NCBI GenBank assembly: GCA_038065015.1
Contig: JBBTRU010000063.1
Coordinates: 1 to 34,639, forward strand
Source: CAIPSZ01 sp038065015
GTDB taxonomy: Bacteria > Patescibacteriota > Patescibacteriia > PEXW01
Reading direction: 5' to 3'
DNA length: 34,639 nucleotides
Every line of letters starts with the position of its first letter. Position 1 is the stretch's first letter. Positions 6,557-14,321 of the stretch are shown in pieces. Below the pieces are notes generated by a model that did no database searches, had not been told where the DNA came from, and worked only from the letters and a program-made list of their open reading frames with translations. The translations under genes were made by a program, and so were the position numbers.

Positions 6557-7555
6557 ATGATTAGCCACCCCCTTTTGGAACCGAAGAAAGCGCACCCCAC
6601 CAATGCCATTGCGAATTTAGCGCAAGGTTTGGCCACGCGCGAACCCGAGGAGCTTAGCGCGCCGGTTTCCCCCTACCTCAAGGGCTGGCTGGTAGCGATG
6701 TCCGTATTCGGCCTCATCGCAATTTTGTCGTTCATGCTGGTGCCGGTACTCTCGCTTACCTACAGCGGGGAGATGAATAATTTCTTGGAGAACATGAAAG
6801 ACCTGGTGAACTTTGGCGCCCCCACCCTGCTCATCGTGGCGGTTTTGGTTGGCGCAACGGGATATTTTGGCTATACCAAGATTGCCTGGTGGTTAAGCTT
6901 CGGTTTTTGGACAAGCATTGCGGTACTCATTATTAACATTATCACCAAGGTCAATTGGCTTAATTTTGGTATTTTCTGGATTATCATTGGTACGTTGGTT
7001 GGTTTATTCTTCGGGTGCGTCTTTGAACTCATTTCCGTCCTCCGCCACCACCGCGAGCATTTCCTGGTTGCCCTGCTGATTATTGGCATGATTGCGACAG
7101 CCGCCGCAACTGTTGTGGCGGCGCAAAATGGCACCAAGGTGCAAGAAGCGTTCGTCAGCCTGGAAGAGGCTCAGCACCAACTCTCATTCGTGCTGTACCG
7201 GCCAACCGCCCTCCCCGCACGGTACGTGTATTTTGAACCTAAAATTTTCGTGCTCAATGGCGAATTCCACATGTACTACGGCGATGATGGTTACCCACCC
7301 CCGCCGATTATCGATTTTCTTAAAGGGTTAGAAATTATTGAAGCCCCGGGCGCAACCGTACCCGTGCTGGACTCGGTCGATACGTACGCGCACGTAAAAA
7401 TTAACGGTGCAGATGGCCGGTACCGTGAAGAGCGGGGCCGCACCATTCTGGAGTGGCAGCAGGATAGCACGTACATTATTGCCGCCAGCCATAGTGCCAT
7501 TAATGGTACGGAGCTTGTCGAATTTGCACGCTCGTTTGTGCCGTTTACAAAATAG
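6557..7555 (+). CDS. Membrane protein with five helices and a DUF4367-like extracytoplasmic domain
   Basis: The 332-residue protein has five hydrophobic helices at roughly residues 40-66, 80-101, 104-126, 130-157 and 160-183, then a soluble domain of about 145 residues. This C-terminal part resembles DUF4367: a LSFVLYRPTALP start, an INGADGRYREERGRTILEW strand pair, then DSTYIIAASHSAINGTELVEFARSF, the family's typical ending. In other bacteria such domains occur on envelope sensors and anti-sigma-like proteins; whether that applies here is unknown. An in-frame TTG at 6548 overlaps the promoter, so I use the ATG at 6557. The next gene starts 4 nt after the stop, suggesting a unit with the CBS protein and mutM. 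The domain call is by pattern only. Confidence 0.7.
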   Translation: MISHPLLEPKKAHPTNAIANLAQGLATREPEELSAPVSPYLKGWLVAMSVFGLIAILSFMLVPVLSLTYSGEMNNFLENMKDLVNFGAPTLLIVAVLVGATGYFGYTKIAWWLSFGFWTSIAVLIINIITKVNWLNFGIFWIIIGTLVGLFFGCVFELISVLRHHREHFLVALLIIGMIATAAATVVAAQNGTKVQEAFVSLEEAQHQLSFVLYRPTALPARYVYFEPKIFVLNGEFHMYYGDDGYPPPPIIDFLKGLEIIEAPGATVPVLDSVDTYAHVKINGADGRYREERGRTILEWQQDSTYIIAASHSAINGTELVEFARSFVPFTK

Positions 7556-7559
7556 GCGT

Positions 7560-8003
7560 ATGCGCTTACGGGATGTCATGACGCACAGCGTGCACACGTT
7601 AACCCCGGGCCAGACGGTTGCAACCGCCATTCATTTGTTCGTACAGCATGGCATTAAAGGTGCGCCAGTGGTAGAAAAAGGCAAAATTCTCGGTATAGTT
7701 TCGGAGAAAGACATTTTTCGGGCGCTCTACCCCAGCGTGACCGAGTTTTCTAGCAACCCCGAGCTCTGGCTGCAAGAAGTTGAGCTCGAAGGCAATGCCA
7801 AGAGTATTGCTGCAAAGTCGGTATCCGAAATAATGATTACCGATTGCGTGGTTGCGACGCCAGACACCCCAATTATGCAGGCCGGCTCAATGATGCTGGC
7901 GCACAACGTCAGCCGCATACTCGTGGTCGAGAGCAATAAACTTGTCGGGATTGCGACACGTTCGGATGTTTTCCGCAATGTTTTTAAGAAGTTTCTCGGC
8001 TAG
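7560..8003 (+). CDS. CBS-pair domain protein
   Basis: CBS pairs bind adenosyl ligands such as AMP, ATP or SAM and act as energy or ligand sensors. The 147-residue protein is one Bateman module. Repeat 1 covers about residues 1-60, with RDVMTHSVHTLTPGQTVATA and APVVEKGKILGIVSEKDIFRA motifs. Repeat 2 covers about 85-143, with VSEIMITDCVVATPDTPIMQ and SRILVVESNKLVGIATRSD. No catalytic domain is attached, so it probably acts by binding ligand and a partner. The frame is open further upstream, but the ATG at 7560 starts at the canonical CBS N-terminus, 4 nt after the previous stop. mutM follows after 3 nt. Confidence 0.9.
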   Translation: MRLRDVMTHSVHTLTPGQTVATAIHLFVQHGIKGAPVVEKGKILGIVSEKDIFRALYPSVTEFSSNPELWLQEVELEGNAKSIAAKSVSEIMITDCVVATPDTPIMQAGSMMLAHNVSRILVVESNKLVGIATRSDVFRNVFKKFLG

Positions 8004-8006
8004 GGC

Positions 8007-8921
8007 ATGCCCGAACTCCCCGAGGTAGAGACCGTTGCCCGCGGGCTACAGGGTTTGGTAGGCAAGCGTATTACTAGGGTCGAAGTCCGCCGACCTAAGT
8101 TGGTTTCGGTCGGCCCAAAGACGCTTAGTCCCAAACGTCAGCATTCCCAGCTGCATACCCGGGCTTTTCAAAAAGCTCTTGTTGACCGTCGAATAGCCAA
8201 AGTGGCTCGCCGCGCAAAGCTTATTCAGTTCCAGCTTTCGGGTGGCTGGTGGATTTTGGTGCACCTAAAAATGGCCGGGCAAATAGTGGTGCAGCAAAAA
8301 GGTCAGCGGCGGCTGCTTGTTCGATTGCTGAATTCCCCTCACGCACAATTAGAAAAAATGCCCAGCAAGCACACGCACATCATTATTCGTTTCACCGACG
8401 GCACACTGTTGTACTACAACGACCTGCGCTTGTTCGGTACCTGGCGGGCAGTCCGCAGCGCAGACTTGTCACGGGTAGCTGATCTTGCAGCGTATGGGCC
8501 AGAACCCCTGGCCCGTAACTTTAGTGCAAAGGTATTGCAGGCAGCTCTCCGTCGTCGGCCAAATATGCCCATTAAGCAAGCGCTTACGGACCAGACTCTG
8601 CTCGCCGGGGTAGGGAACATTTATGCCGACGAAACGCTCTTTGCCGCGCGCCTCAAGCCCACCCGTAAAGTGAAGTCACTCAAACTAGCCGATTGGTCGC
8701 GGCTTTTTACTGGCCTCCAGAAGGTACTCCGCCACGCTATCAAAACCCATGGGTCATCCGTGGGCGAGTTTATCCGAGTTGACGGTTCGGTGGGCACGTA
8801 CGGCCGGTATCACAAAGTCTACGATCGCAAGGGCAAATCCTGTCCGCGCTGTGGGACGCCAATTCGGCGTATGGTCCTGGGCGGACGCGGTACGCACTAC
8901 TGCCCCAGGTGCCAGCGTTAA
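8007..8921 (+). CDS. mutM: Formamidopyrimidine-DNA glycosylase
   Basis: MutM (Fpg) excises 8-oxoguanine and ring-opened purines and cuts the strand through beta,delta-elimination. The 304-residue protein begins MPELPEVETVARGL, giving the catalytic Pro2 and Glu3 after Met removal. VHLKMAGQIV carries the conserved Lys, GVGNIYADETLFAARL is the H2TH region, and the C-terminal zinc finger has four cysteines (CPRCGTPIRRMVLGGRGTHYC, cut here, then CPRC pairs at about 281-302). It is longer than the usual ~270 residues owing to insertions around residues 95-115. Its stop overlaps that of the convergent PAP2 gene by 3 nt. With mutY it forms most of the GO repair system in one window. Confidence 0.96.
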   Translation: MPELPEVETVARGLQGLVGKRITRVEVRRPKLVSVGPKTLSPKRQHSQLHTRAFQKALVDRRIAKVARRAKLIQFQLSGGWWILVHLKMAGQIVVQQKGQRRLLVRLLNSPHAQLEKMPSKHTHIIIRFTDGTLLYYNDLRLFGTWRAVRSADLSRVADLAAYGPEPLARNFSAKVLQAALRRRPNMPIKQALTDQTLLAGVGNIYADETLFAARLKPTRKVKSLKLADWSRLFTGLQKVLRHAIKTHGSSVGEFIRVDGSVGTYGRYHKVYDRKGKSCPRCGTPIRRMVLGGRGTHYCPRCQR

Positions 8922-9346
8922 ACAAGGCTGGCGACTGCGCCGATTGCTACCCCGAGAATACTCCCGACCACGATTTCTGCGGGGGTGTGACCCCAGCGTT
9001 CGGATAGCTTGGGGTAGGTTTTCGCCTCGTCGCCGGGCAGCTCGCTCACCAGCCGGTTGAGGATTTTGCCGTGGACGCCAATTTCGTAGCGAAAACCAAA
9101 GGCATCCCGAATGGTGATGATGGTAAAGACTAAGGCAATGGCGAATGCCGCTGACCAAATGCCCTCGCTAAAGCCCACCATCGTGGTCAAGGAGGCGACG
9201 AAGGCCGCGTGGGAGCTGGGCATGCCGCCGTAGCTGTCCCACATGTGTTTAAGGTCGAGGTTGCCCTTGATGTGGTCCACGGCCAGCTTGAGCACTTGCG
9301 TGCCAATGGCAGTGAGAATTGGTACAATGATGATGCTCGAATTCAT
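8918..9346 (-). CDS. Divergent PAP2-family (DUF212, YuiD-like) membrane protein
   Basis: The family is related to acid phosphatase and vanadium haloperoxidase folds; its physiological substrate is not established. The 142-residue protein matches the family closely: helix 1 SSIIIVPILTAIGTQVLKL, the motif WDSYGGMPSSHAAFVASLTT with the PSSH signature, the IRDAFGFRYEIG stretch, and the end ERWGHTPAEIVVGSILGVAIG with the conserved His. I chose the ATG at 9346 because it begins just before helix 1; longer frames upstream run into uppP. It is head-to-head with uppP with only 9 nt between start codons, and tail-to-tail with mutM. Sitting beside an undecaprenyl-diphosphatase, a role in lipid phosphate handling is plausible but inferred. 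Confidence 0.9.
   Translation of the reverse strand: MNSSIIIVPILTAIGTQVLKLAVDHIKGNLDLKHMWDSYGGMPSSHAAFVASLTTMVGFSEGIWSAAFAIALVFTIITIRDAFGFRYEIGVHGKILNRLVSELPGDEAKTYPKLSERWGHTPAEIVVGSILGVAIGAVASLV
9320..9328 (+). promoter_or_regulatory. Likely extended -10 for uppP, inside the opposing gene
   Basis: TGG-TACAAT with the -10 at 9323-9328, lying within the minus-strand PAP2 coding region. It predicts a leader of about 20 nt before the uppP ATG. No clear -35. Confidence 0.4.
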
Positions 9347-9355
9347 AGTAGTTCT

Positions 9356-10171
9356 ATGGGTAGTATACATGCTTTTATTCTTGGTGTCGTGCAGGGGATT
9401 ACGGAGTTCCTGCCCATCTCGAGTTCTGGCCACTTACTCGCGTTCCATGACTTCCTGAAGTTTGATTTGGCCAATAGCTTGAGCTTTGACGCTTCCTTGC
9501 ACTTGGGCACGCTGCTCGCTTTGGTTGTGTACTTCTGGAAAGACGTTGTTGGACTGGTGAAGGATTTTTTTCGGTCGTTGCGACATTGGGATGTCCACAA
9601 CGATACCGGTCAGCGAAATGCCTGGACCATACTCGTTGGCGCGATTCCAGCCGCGGCCGTAGGTTTTTTTGCCGATAGTTGGGTTGAGGAACACGTTCGT
9701 AACTTGTGGGTGGTCGTGTGCACGTTGGCGTTTGGCGCACTCGTCTTTTTTATGGTTGAAGCTTGGGTACGGCGCCAGCAGTTGCGGCCCGACGTAACCT
9801 TTGCAACAGCGTGGGTAGTAGGCTTTGCGCAAGTTATTGCGCTCATACCCGGGATATCCCGTTCGGGCGCAACCATTGTTGCGGGTTTGTATCGTAAACT
9901 CGACCGGGCTGCCGCCGCGCGTTTTGCATTTCTCGTTTCGTTGCCCGTGGTTGCGGGGGCTGGTTTATTTAAAGCAACCGAGTTGTTCCAGGCCCAGCCG
10001 TCCCAGGCCGAGCTGTGGCAAATTGGCATTGGCATTGCCGCTTCGACTGTTGTTGGGTACGTCGTCATTCGTTTTTTGCTGCGCTACTTGCAAGGACATT
10101 CCTTAGCAGTGTTTGCGTGGTATCGGCTGGCCGCAGGAGGGGCGTTGGCGATCTATTTGGTGATCCGTTAG
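9356..10171 (+). CDS. uppP: Undecaprenyl-diphosphatase
   Basis: UppP (BacA) dephosphorylates undecaprenyl diphosphate and so recycles the lipid carrier; loss or gain changes bacitracin tolerance in other bacteria. The 271-residue protein has the two family motifs: GITEFLPISSSGHL at about residues 13-26 and IPGISRSGATIVAGLYRKL at about 165-183, with the catalytic Ser and Arg. About eight membrane helices fill the rest. The start at 9356 gives the typical MGSIHAFILGVVQG N-terminus; the upstream open frame is antisense to the PAP2 gene. No Shine-Dalgarno is visible. It completes the carrier route with IspH and UppS. Confidence 0.96.
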   Translation: MGSIHAFILGVVQGITEFLPISSSGHLLAFHDFLKFDLANSLSFDASLHLGTLLALVVYFWKDVVGLVKDFFRSLRHWDVHNDTGQRNAWTILVGAIPAAAVGFFADSWVEEHVRNLWVVVCTLAFGALVFFMVEAWVRRQQLRPDVTFATAWVVGFAQVIALIPGISRSGATIVAGLYRKLDRAAAARFAFLVSLPVVAGAGLFKATELFQAQPSQAELWQIGIGIAASTVVGYVVIRFLLRYLQGHSLAVFAWYRLAAGGALAIYLVIR

Positions 10172-10249
10172 AGAATTTTATGTTTGTGCGTGACGACGAA
10201 CTTATGTTTATGCGGGTTTTTTCGTACAATCACGTATTTATATATTTAG

Positions 10250-10273
10250 AAAAGCCCCGCTAGAGGGCGGGGC
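10250..10273 (-). terminator. Rho-independent terminator of the Ig-like membrane protein gene
   Basis: GCCCCGC (10254-10260) pairs perfectly with GCGGGGC (10267-10273) around a 6-nt loop. On the minus strand it is followed by TTTT (10250-10253) and an A+T-rich stretch, and lies 6 nt after the stop at 10280. It may also stop uppP read-through, less efficiently. Confidence 0.75.
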
Positions 10274-10279
10274 TTGGTT

Positions 10280-11602
10280 CTATTGAGGGGGATTTTTGGG
10301 TGGACTCATCATGCTTCCCGGACTCGCTTCCTGCGGGCCGTAGCGCTGGTAGTAGACGCTAATGAAAATTATGGTTAAGCCAATAATCGTCCAGGGCCAC
10401 CACAGGTACGTGCCTTTGGTAAAGGCGGTGTTGTAGAGGGCTAGGAAAATGCCGCTCGTAACCACCGGCGGTACCCACCACCAACTGTTGGTGCGACGCA
10501 TGAGCCAGGCAAAGTACCCGGCCAGAAGGATGACATGCACCAGTATAAGGGCGATAATCCATGGATGCGGGAAGTTCGTTTTTGCCTTGGTCGCCGTTGT
10601 GGTGGCAGTTGGCTCCGGGGTTTGCGTGGTTACCTCGGGAACCCGTTCCACTTCTTCGGCCGCCACGCGGGGTGTACGCGCCACGGTGGAAGGTTTTGCA
10701 ACAGCAACAATTTGCGGGTCATTATCGCTGCCGACCACCGATGCGCTCTGCACGATGATGGGGGTAATGCTCTGGGTACCACCCGCAGTAGCAATGATAT
10801 TCGTTTGTCCTGCACCAATGGCGGTGAACACGCCGTCCGTGCTCACACTGCCAACGGCGGGATTGGTTAAAGACCAGGTAACCGACGGGGTGAGCAGGTT
10901 GCCATCGGCGTCATAGGCGGTAGCTTGCAGTTGCGCGGTTTCGCCAACTTTAACTGTGAGCACCGCTGCCGGAGCAATACTTAAGGTTTGCACGACGCCT
11001 GCGGTAACCGCGATAGCCCGCGTGACCGTCAGCACCCCGAGGGTGCCGGTAAGGCTCCACGATCCTGCTGCAAGCGGCTTGTAACCAGCGGCGCTAATGA
11101 GACCTGTCGTTTCGGTGGTGGTCCAGGTTGCAACGCTCGTCACGTCCCAGCCATTGCCATCGGCATCGGTTGCATAGAGCAGCAAGGCCACGCTGCCATC
11201 GGTGGTCACGCTCGCCGGCGTAGGCATGAGCGTTAGGCCGGTTGGCGCGCCATGGGTAATGGTCACAGTTGCACTCGCTGAAAGCCCGCCAATGGCCGCG
11301 GTTACGGTCCAGCTTCCAACCGCGTTTGCGGTAAAGCTGCCTTTTTGCCCAGGGATGCCGGTAAACCCGCCACCGTTGACCGTCCAGGCAGCCAATTCGG
11401 TCACGTTGGCCGTGGTGGCATTGCTGTACGTACCAGTAAGGGTAAAGACTGTGGTCTGGTCGCTCGTCAGGGTAACCACCCCCGGGGCCAAAACCAGGCC
11501 GGTGAGCACGGGTTCAGCAGCCAGGACAGGCTGGATAGTCCAGGCTGCCAACCCGGCGAGGACAAACAAAGCAATGAGTGAGTGACGGAGGCGTTGGGGC
11601 AT
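10280..11602 (-). CDS. Secreted or membrane-anchored protein with bacterial Ig-like (BIG2) repeats
   Basis: The 440-residue protein starts MPQRLRHSLIALFVLAGLAAW and reads into a signal peptide ending near VLAAEP. About three Ig-like repeats follow (residues 30-115, 115-200 and 200-285); the last, with VKVGETAQLQATAYDADGN and GVFTAIGAGQTNIIATAGG, is a clear BIG2 domain. A Pro/Thr/Ala linker (about 300-330) leads to a helix (FPHPWIIALILVHVILLAGYF), then two further hydrophobic segments and a Pro-rich tail inside. The likely role is adhesion or a structural surface role, inferred. A structured RNA or attenuator candidate ends 8 nt before the ATG; no Shine-Dalgarno is seen. An upstream start at 11650 would add 16 residues lying inside that structure, so I prefer 11602. 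Confidence 0.82.
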   Translation of the reverse strand: MPQRLRHSLIALFVLAGLAAWTIQPVLAAEPVLTGLVLAPGVVTLTSDQTTVFTLTGTYSNATTANVTELAAWTVNGGGFTGIPGQKGSFTANAVGSWTVTAAIGGLSASATVTITHGAPTGLTLMPTPASVTTDGSVALLLYATDADGNGWDVTSVATWTTTETTGLISAAGYKPLAAGSWSLTGTLGVLTVTRAIAVTAGVVQTLSIAPAAVLTVKVGETAQLQATAYDADGNLLTPSVTWSLTNPAVGSVSTDGVFTAIGAGQTNIIATAGGTQSITPIIVQSASVVGSDNDPQIVAVAKPSTVARTPRVAAEEVERVPEVTTQTPEPTATTTATKAKTNFPHPWIIALILVHVILLAGYFAWLMRRTNSWWWVPPVVTSGIFLALYNTAFTKGTYLWWPWTIIGLTIIFISVYYQRYGPQEASPGSMMSPPKNPPQ

Positions 11603-11609
11603 ACAGTAT

Positions 11610-11754
11610 AAAAAAAGGCTAGTAGTGGGGAAAAATTGTTCCAAAATCACGAAAACCCCTAATGGGGCGGATTTCTTGAAATAATTTCTCTTCGCTACTA
11701 GCCCGGAATTTTGGGCGTTTTTTGGGGATATCCCGCAGGTAAGCGGCGGGATAA
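11610..11754 (-). ncRNA. Candidate structured small RNA or transcription attenuator
   Basis: A transcript from the promoter at 11761-11789 would start near 11754 and form a 5' hairpin (ATCCCGC/GCGGGAT, about 11730-11752), a middle hairpin (CCCC-TAAT-GGGG near 11656-11667), and a long-range stem CTACTAGCC/GGCTAGTAG (11695-11703 with 11617-11625) followed directly by seven U (11610-11616). That is the layout of a short terminated RNA of about 145 nt. It ends 8 nt before the Ig-like gene, so it may instead be a riboswitch-like leader. I match it to no known family. A frame of 87 codons crosses it but has no coding character. Confidence 0.45.
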
Positions 11755-11760
11755 ATAGTG

Positions 11761-11789
11761 CTTACAAAACAAAGGAGCGTAGATGTCAA
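11761..11789 (-). promoter_or_regulatory. Promoter of the candidate small RNA / Ig-gene leader
   Basis: Minus strand: TTGACA (11784-11789), 17-bp spacer, TGTAAG (11761-11766; 4 of 6). It is the only good promoter in the 300-bp gap. Confidence 0.6.
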
Positions 11790-11903
11790 GGCCGGTGGGG
11801 AACTTTTTCGGCCATCCCTCCTACAGAATGGGCAATTATATTGGGGGTGATTTTGCTTTTTTGGGTGCTTGCAGTGTAGCAAGAAGACCCGCTTAGGTCA
11901 AAG

Positions 11904-13325
11904 CTAGCTGCCGAGTACGCGAACCACGGTTGCCACCTGCTCCAGGAAGTGGGTTTTTACCAGGAGGGCGGTTGTGGCCAGGGCAATGACCGCCAGGCTC
12001 TGGCCAATAACGTGGACGTGCTGGATGCGTATTTTGACGAAGATGTTGATAAGCAAGGCCAAGGCCAGGAAGAACAGGAAGGCCAGGAAGAAACGGTTGC
12101 CAAACCCGGCTACGAACCCAACAATGCCGCCGTGGCCGCTCTGGATGGCTTGCGCGGCAGGTTCGGCAGTTGTCACGGAAGTATCGGGCAGGGTGAGATC
12201 GGTTTGGGTTGGGGTCGGCTCGGCACTGGCCACGGCGGTTGGCGTTGCCGTCGTAAGACCCAGGGTCACGCTTGTCCCGCCAATTGCCGTGCCCGAAGCA
12301 TCTGCCAGGGTAAAGACTTCTTGGTTTGTGCCAAGGGTGGCGGCGGCTATTTTAAATTCAACGCGAACAACTTCTTGGGGAGAGACTTCCTCTTCCAAAG
12401 TAGTCACCACGCTCGAACTCGACCAACTTGCATCGGTAAAGCTGGATACCCGATTTGCTGGCGAAGTTGTTAAGGTGACTGCATTAGCTTTCCAGGCCTG
12501 CTCGCCGGTATTTTTAAATTCCACCCAGACATCGGCAGTGCTCCCCGTGGTTAGGGTTAGCTGGTCTACACTTTGCTGTGTCACAGCGCCGACTGGTTTG
12601 GGCGTTTCGCCGGCTTGCACTTGCGGTTTCGGCGCGGGCTTGGGTACCGGTTTTACCGTTGCGGGTTTGGGTGTAGTGGTTTTTGGCTTAGCAGCTACCA
12701 CTTTGGCCGTCGTGGTTTTCTTCGGGGCTTGGGTGCCAAACATTTCTACCAGCACGGTGGTTTCCACACCGCCCATTGTGCCCGTTACCACGGCCACGCC
12801 AATTTCTTTGTAGCGTTTGTTGAGAATGTTCTCGCGGTGGGTGGGGCTAGCCATGAGTGCTGCATGTGCCGATTCGGGCGAGGTAAAGTCAACGGCCAAG
12901 TTTTCACCCGCCAACGTGTAGTTGTAGCCGGTGGCATCAATCCACGTCCAAAAGCGTTTGCCATCGGGCGTGGTGTGCGCAAAGTAGTTGCGGGCCAGCA
13001 TGTCCTTGGCTTTCCGCGTGGCGGCTTGCACCAACAGGGGATTGCTTTGCAATGTTCCTACACTTTTTTCGGTCCGAGATTCGTTGGTAAAGGCAACAAT
13101 CGTGGTGGCGGTGTACGCGGCGTACTTTGCTTCGTTCGGGAACGCGATAAACAAGAATGCCGCACTGGCAATTTTTGCCGTAATTAAAATGTACGCGTAC
13201 GTTTTTAAGGCGCGCGGGCGCAAGGCATGCGGCCGGTGGTCGTTCCCTTCGTGCGGGATAAACCAGTGCTTCGCGTGGTGCGCAATGCGGTGGTGGAGTT
13301 TTTTCTTTACTTCAGGGGTGTTCAT
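11904..13325 (-). CDS. CAP (SCP/PR1)-domain surface protein with NBR1-type Ig domain
   Basis: The 473-residue protein has a His/Arg-rich N-terminal cytoplasmic segment, a membrane helix at about residues 45-65 (YILITAKIASAAFLFIAF), then a CAP domain (about 75-205) with the family landmarks NYFAHTTPDGK, GYNYTLAGENLA and SPTHRENILNKRYKEIGVAVV, cut here around 170-190. A Lys/Pro/Thr linker follows (about 210-250). Next comes an Ig-like domain of NBR1 type (about 258-360: WVEFKNTGEQAWKAN, SWSSSSVVTTLEEEVSPQE). A Thr/Pro/Ala stretch and two C-terminal helices end it. The function of bacterial CAP proteins is largely unknown. A start at 13331 would lie only 3 nt behind the -10, so I prefer the ATG at 13325, the tenth base after it. 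A role in cell-surface interaction is inferred. Confidence 0.88.
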   Translation of the reverse strand: MNTPEVKKKLHHRIAHHAKHWFIPHEGNDHRPHALRPRALKTYAYILITAKIASAAFLFIAFPNEAKYAAYTATTIVAFTNESRTEKSVGTLQSNPLLVQAATRKAKDMLARNYFAHTTPDGKRFWTWIDATGYNYTLAGENLAVDFTSPESAHAALMASPTHRENILNKRYKEIGVAVVTGTMGGVETTVLVEMFGTQAPKKTTTAKVVAAKPKTTTPKPATVKPVPKPAPKPQVQAGETPKPVGAVTQQSVDQLTLTTGSTADVWVEFKNTGEQAWKANAVTLTTSPANRVSSFTDASWSSSSVVTTLEEEVSPQEVVRVEFKIAAATLGTNQEVFTLADASGTAIGGTSVTLGLTTATPTAVASAEPTPTQTDLTLPDTSVTTAEPAAQAIQSGHGGIVGFVAGFGNRFFLAFLFFLALALLINIFVKIRIQHVHVIGQSLAVIALATTALLVKTHFLEQVATVVRVLGS

Positions 13326-13334
13326 AAACATTGC

Positions 13335-13363
13335 ACTCTAACACAAGATCTTCGTAAAGTCAA
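13335..13363 (-). promoter_or_regulatory. Promoter of the leaderless CAP gene
   Basis: Minus strand: TTGACT (13358-13363), 17-bp spacer, TAGAGT (13335-13340). It lies between the TACGAA element and the gene. Confidence 0.65.
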
Positions 13364-13374
13364 GTATAGCAGAG

Positions 13375-13492
13375 GTTACGAATTACGAAAAAAGATACGA
13401 ATATACGAATTACAAATATTCACTTGAGGCTAAACACTTATAAAAAATTCGTATTTCGTACATTCGTAGTATTCTCATTCGTAATTCGTAAC
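13375..13492. repeat. TACGAA inverted-repeat element, copy A (118 bp)
   Basis: The outer 15 bp (13375-13389 and 13478-13492) are perfect inverted repeats. Each arm contains further TACGAAT-like units (ATTCGTA on the other arm) around an A+T-rich middle. It starts inside or right at the stop codon of the sortase gene (minus). Copies C and D share this layout. Confidence 0.9.
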
Positions 13493-14220
13493 TAGATAAG
13501 TTCCCCAACCACCACCAGACGTTCTTTCGTAGAAAACAACGGGTGGCAGGTAAAAACCGTCAGCTGCGAGGTGAGCGTTGGTTCGGCAATGTCGGTGTTT
13601 TCCCGGCCAACAATTTTTGTGGTCGAAATTCGGTAGTCATACTCTTTGCCTTCCCAGTACACAATCATCACGTCGCCAGGTTTTACTTGGTCGAGCAGGT
13701 AGAGGGTAAGGTTCGACGGTGGCCGGTAGCGGAAGCGGTGGGCCGAGAGCACGGTGTTGCCGCCGATCTTCGGCGTGGACGACCCGGCAATGCGCCAGGC
13801 GCCTTTCCACAGTGCCGTATCGCCATCCTCGCCCTCGACAATTGGCAAGTTGACACCAATCTTAGGAATAACCAGTCGGTTGTCTGGTGGCCGGGTCCGG
13901 CTGACGACCTTTGCCTTTACGCGTTTCGCAGGTTTAACCGGAACGTTTAGGGTCTGCTTTACATTCGTCAGAATTTCAATTGCTCCTTCGGTTGCGGGGA
14001 GGGCAATCGTGCCGTCTTCGGCTATCAAATTGCTCTCGTATGGGAAAACCGGGGCCTCCGGCGTGCTTACCGGCCCCGTAAGTTTATAGCGGATAATCGG
14101 CCACAAGGGATAGGAAAGCACAATGATTCCTACGCCAATGAGCAGGAAGCCTGCCATGCGCGCGTATCGCCAACGGGGTTGTTTGGGGTTCGGTTGGTGG
14201 TTTTGCAGGTTCATGGTCAT
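13492..14220 (-). CDS. Sortase family transpeptidase
   Basis: Sortases cut a C-terminal sorting signal and attach the protein to the envelope or to another subunit. The 242-residue protein has a cytoplasmic Gln/Asn/Pro-rich start, a membrane helix at about residues 23-45 (AGFLLIGVGIIVLSYPLWPII) and a periplasm-facing catalytic domain. The three catalytic residues are visible: His in NTVLSAHRFRY, Cys in LTVFTCHPLFS and Arg in TKERLVVVGEL. The pattern fits class D/E enzymes; the class is not certain. The ATG at 14220 is the seventh base after a -10 box, so translation is probably leaderless. The upstream gene on the same strand encodes a giant surface protein with a sorting-like C-terminus, the obvious substrate. 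Confidence 0.92.
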   Translation of the reverse strand: MTMNLQNHQPNPKQPRWRYARMAGFLLIGVGIIVLSYPLWPIIRYKLTGPVSTPEAPVFPYESNLIAEDGTIALPATEGAIEILTNVKQTLNVPVKPAKRVKAKVVSRTRPPDNRLVIPKIGVNLPIVEGEDGDTALWKGAWRIAGSSTPKIGGNTVLSAHRFRYRPPSNLTLYLLDQVKPGDVMIVYWEGKEYDYRISTTKIVGRENTDIAEPTLTSQLTVFTCHPLFSTKERLVVVGELI

Positions 14221-14226
14221 GCACGT

Positions 14227-14255
14227 AGTATCAGCCGACGCGCTCCGGCAGGCAA
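14227..14255 (-). promoter_or_regulatory. Promoter of the leaderless sortase gene
   Basis: Minus strand: TTGCCT (14250-14255), 17-bp spacer, GATACT (14227-14232), with the ATG at the seventh base downstream. It shows the sortase can be expressed apart from the giant gene. Confidence 0.6.
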
Positions 14256-14273
14256 GCCCGCCAGGTTACGACA

Positions 14274-14302
14274 CCGCCGCCCCGCGAATGGCGGGGCGGC
14301 GG
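14274..14302. terminator. Strong GC hairpin between the giant surface gene and sortase
   Basis: A perfect 12-bp stem (14274-14285 with 14291-14302) and a 5-nt loop, 20 nt past the giant gene's stop. No T-run follows on either strand, so it may slow transcription or protect the mRNA 3' end rather than terminate intrinsically. Confidence 0.5.
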
Positions 14303-14321
14303 GTAAAACGAGTATTTACCT

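Noticed and set aside
11605..11610. TATACT as a -10 for the Ig-like gene
   Set aside because: It is only 2 nt before the ATG, so transcription would start after the start codon; the T-run belongs to the terminator stem.
11619..11882. Minus-strand frame of 87 codons
   Set aside because: Covers promoter and hairpins of the candidate RNA, and the composition looks non-coding.
11974..12813. Plus-strand frame of 279 codons
   Set aside because: Antisense to the CAP gene, which has clear domains; no promoter or ribosome site.
13375..13492. CRISPR-like reading of the TACGAA repeats
   Set aside because: Units are 7-9 nt, unevenly spaced and inverted between arms; there are no spacers and no cas genes.
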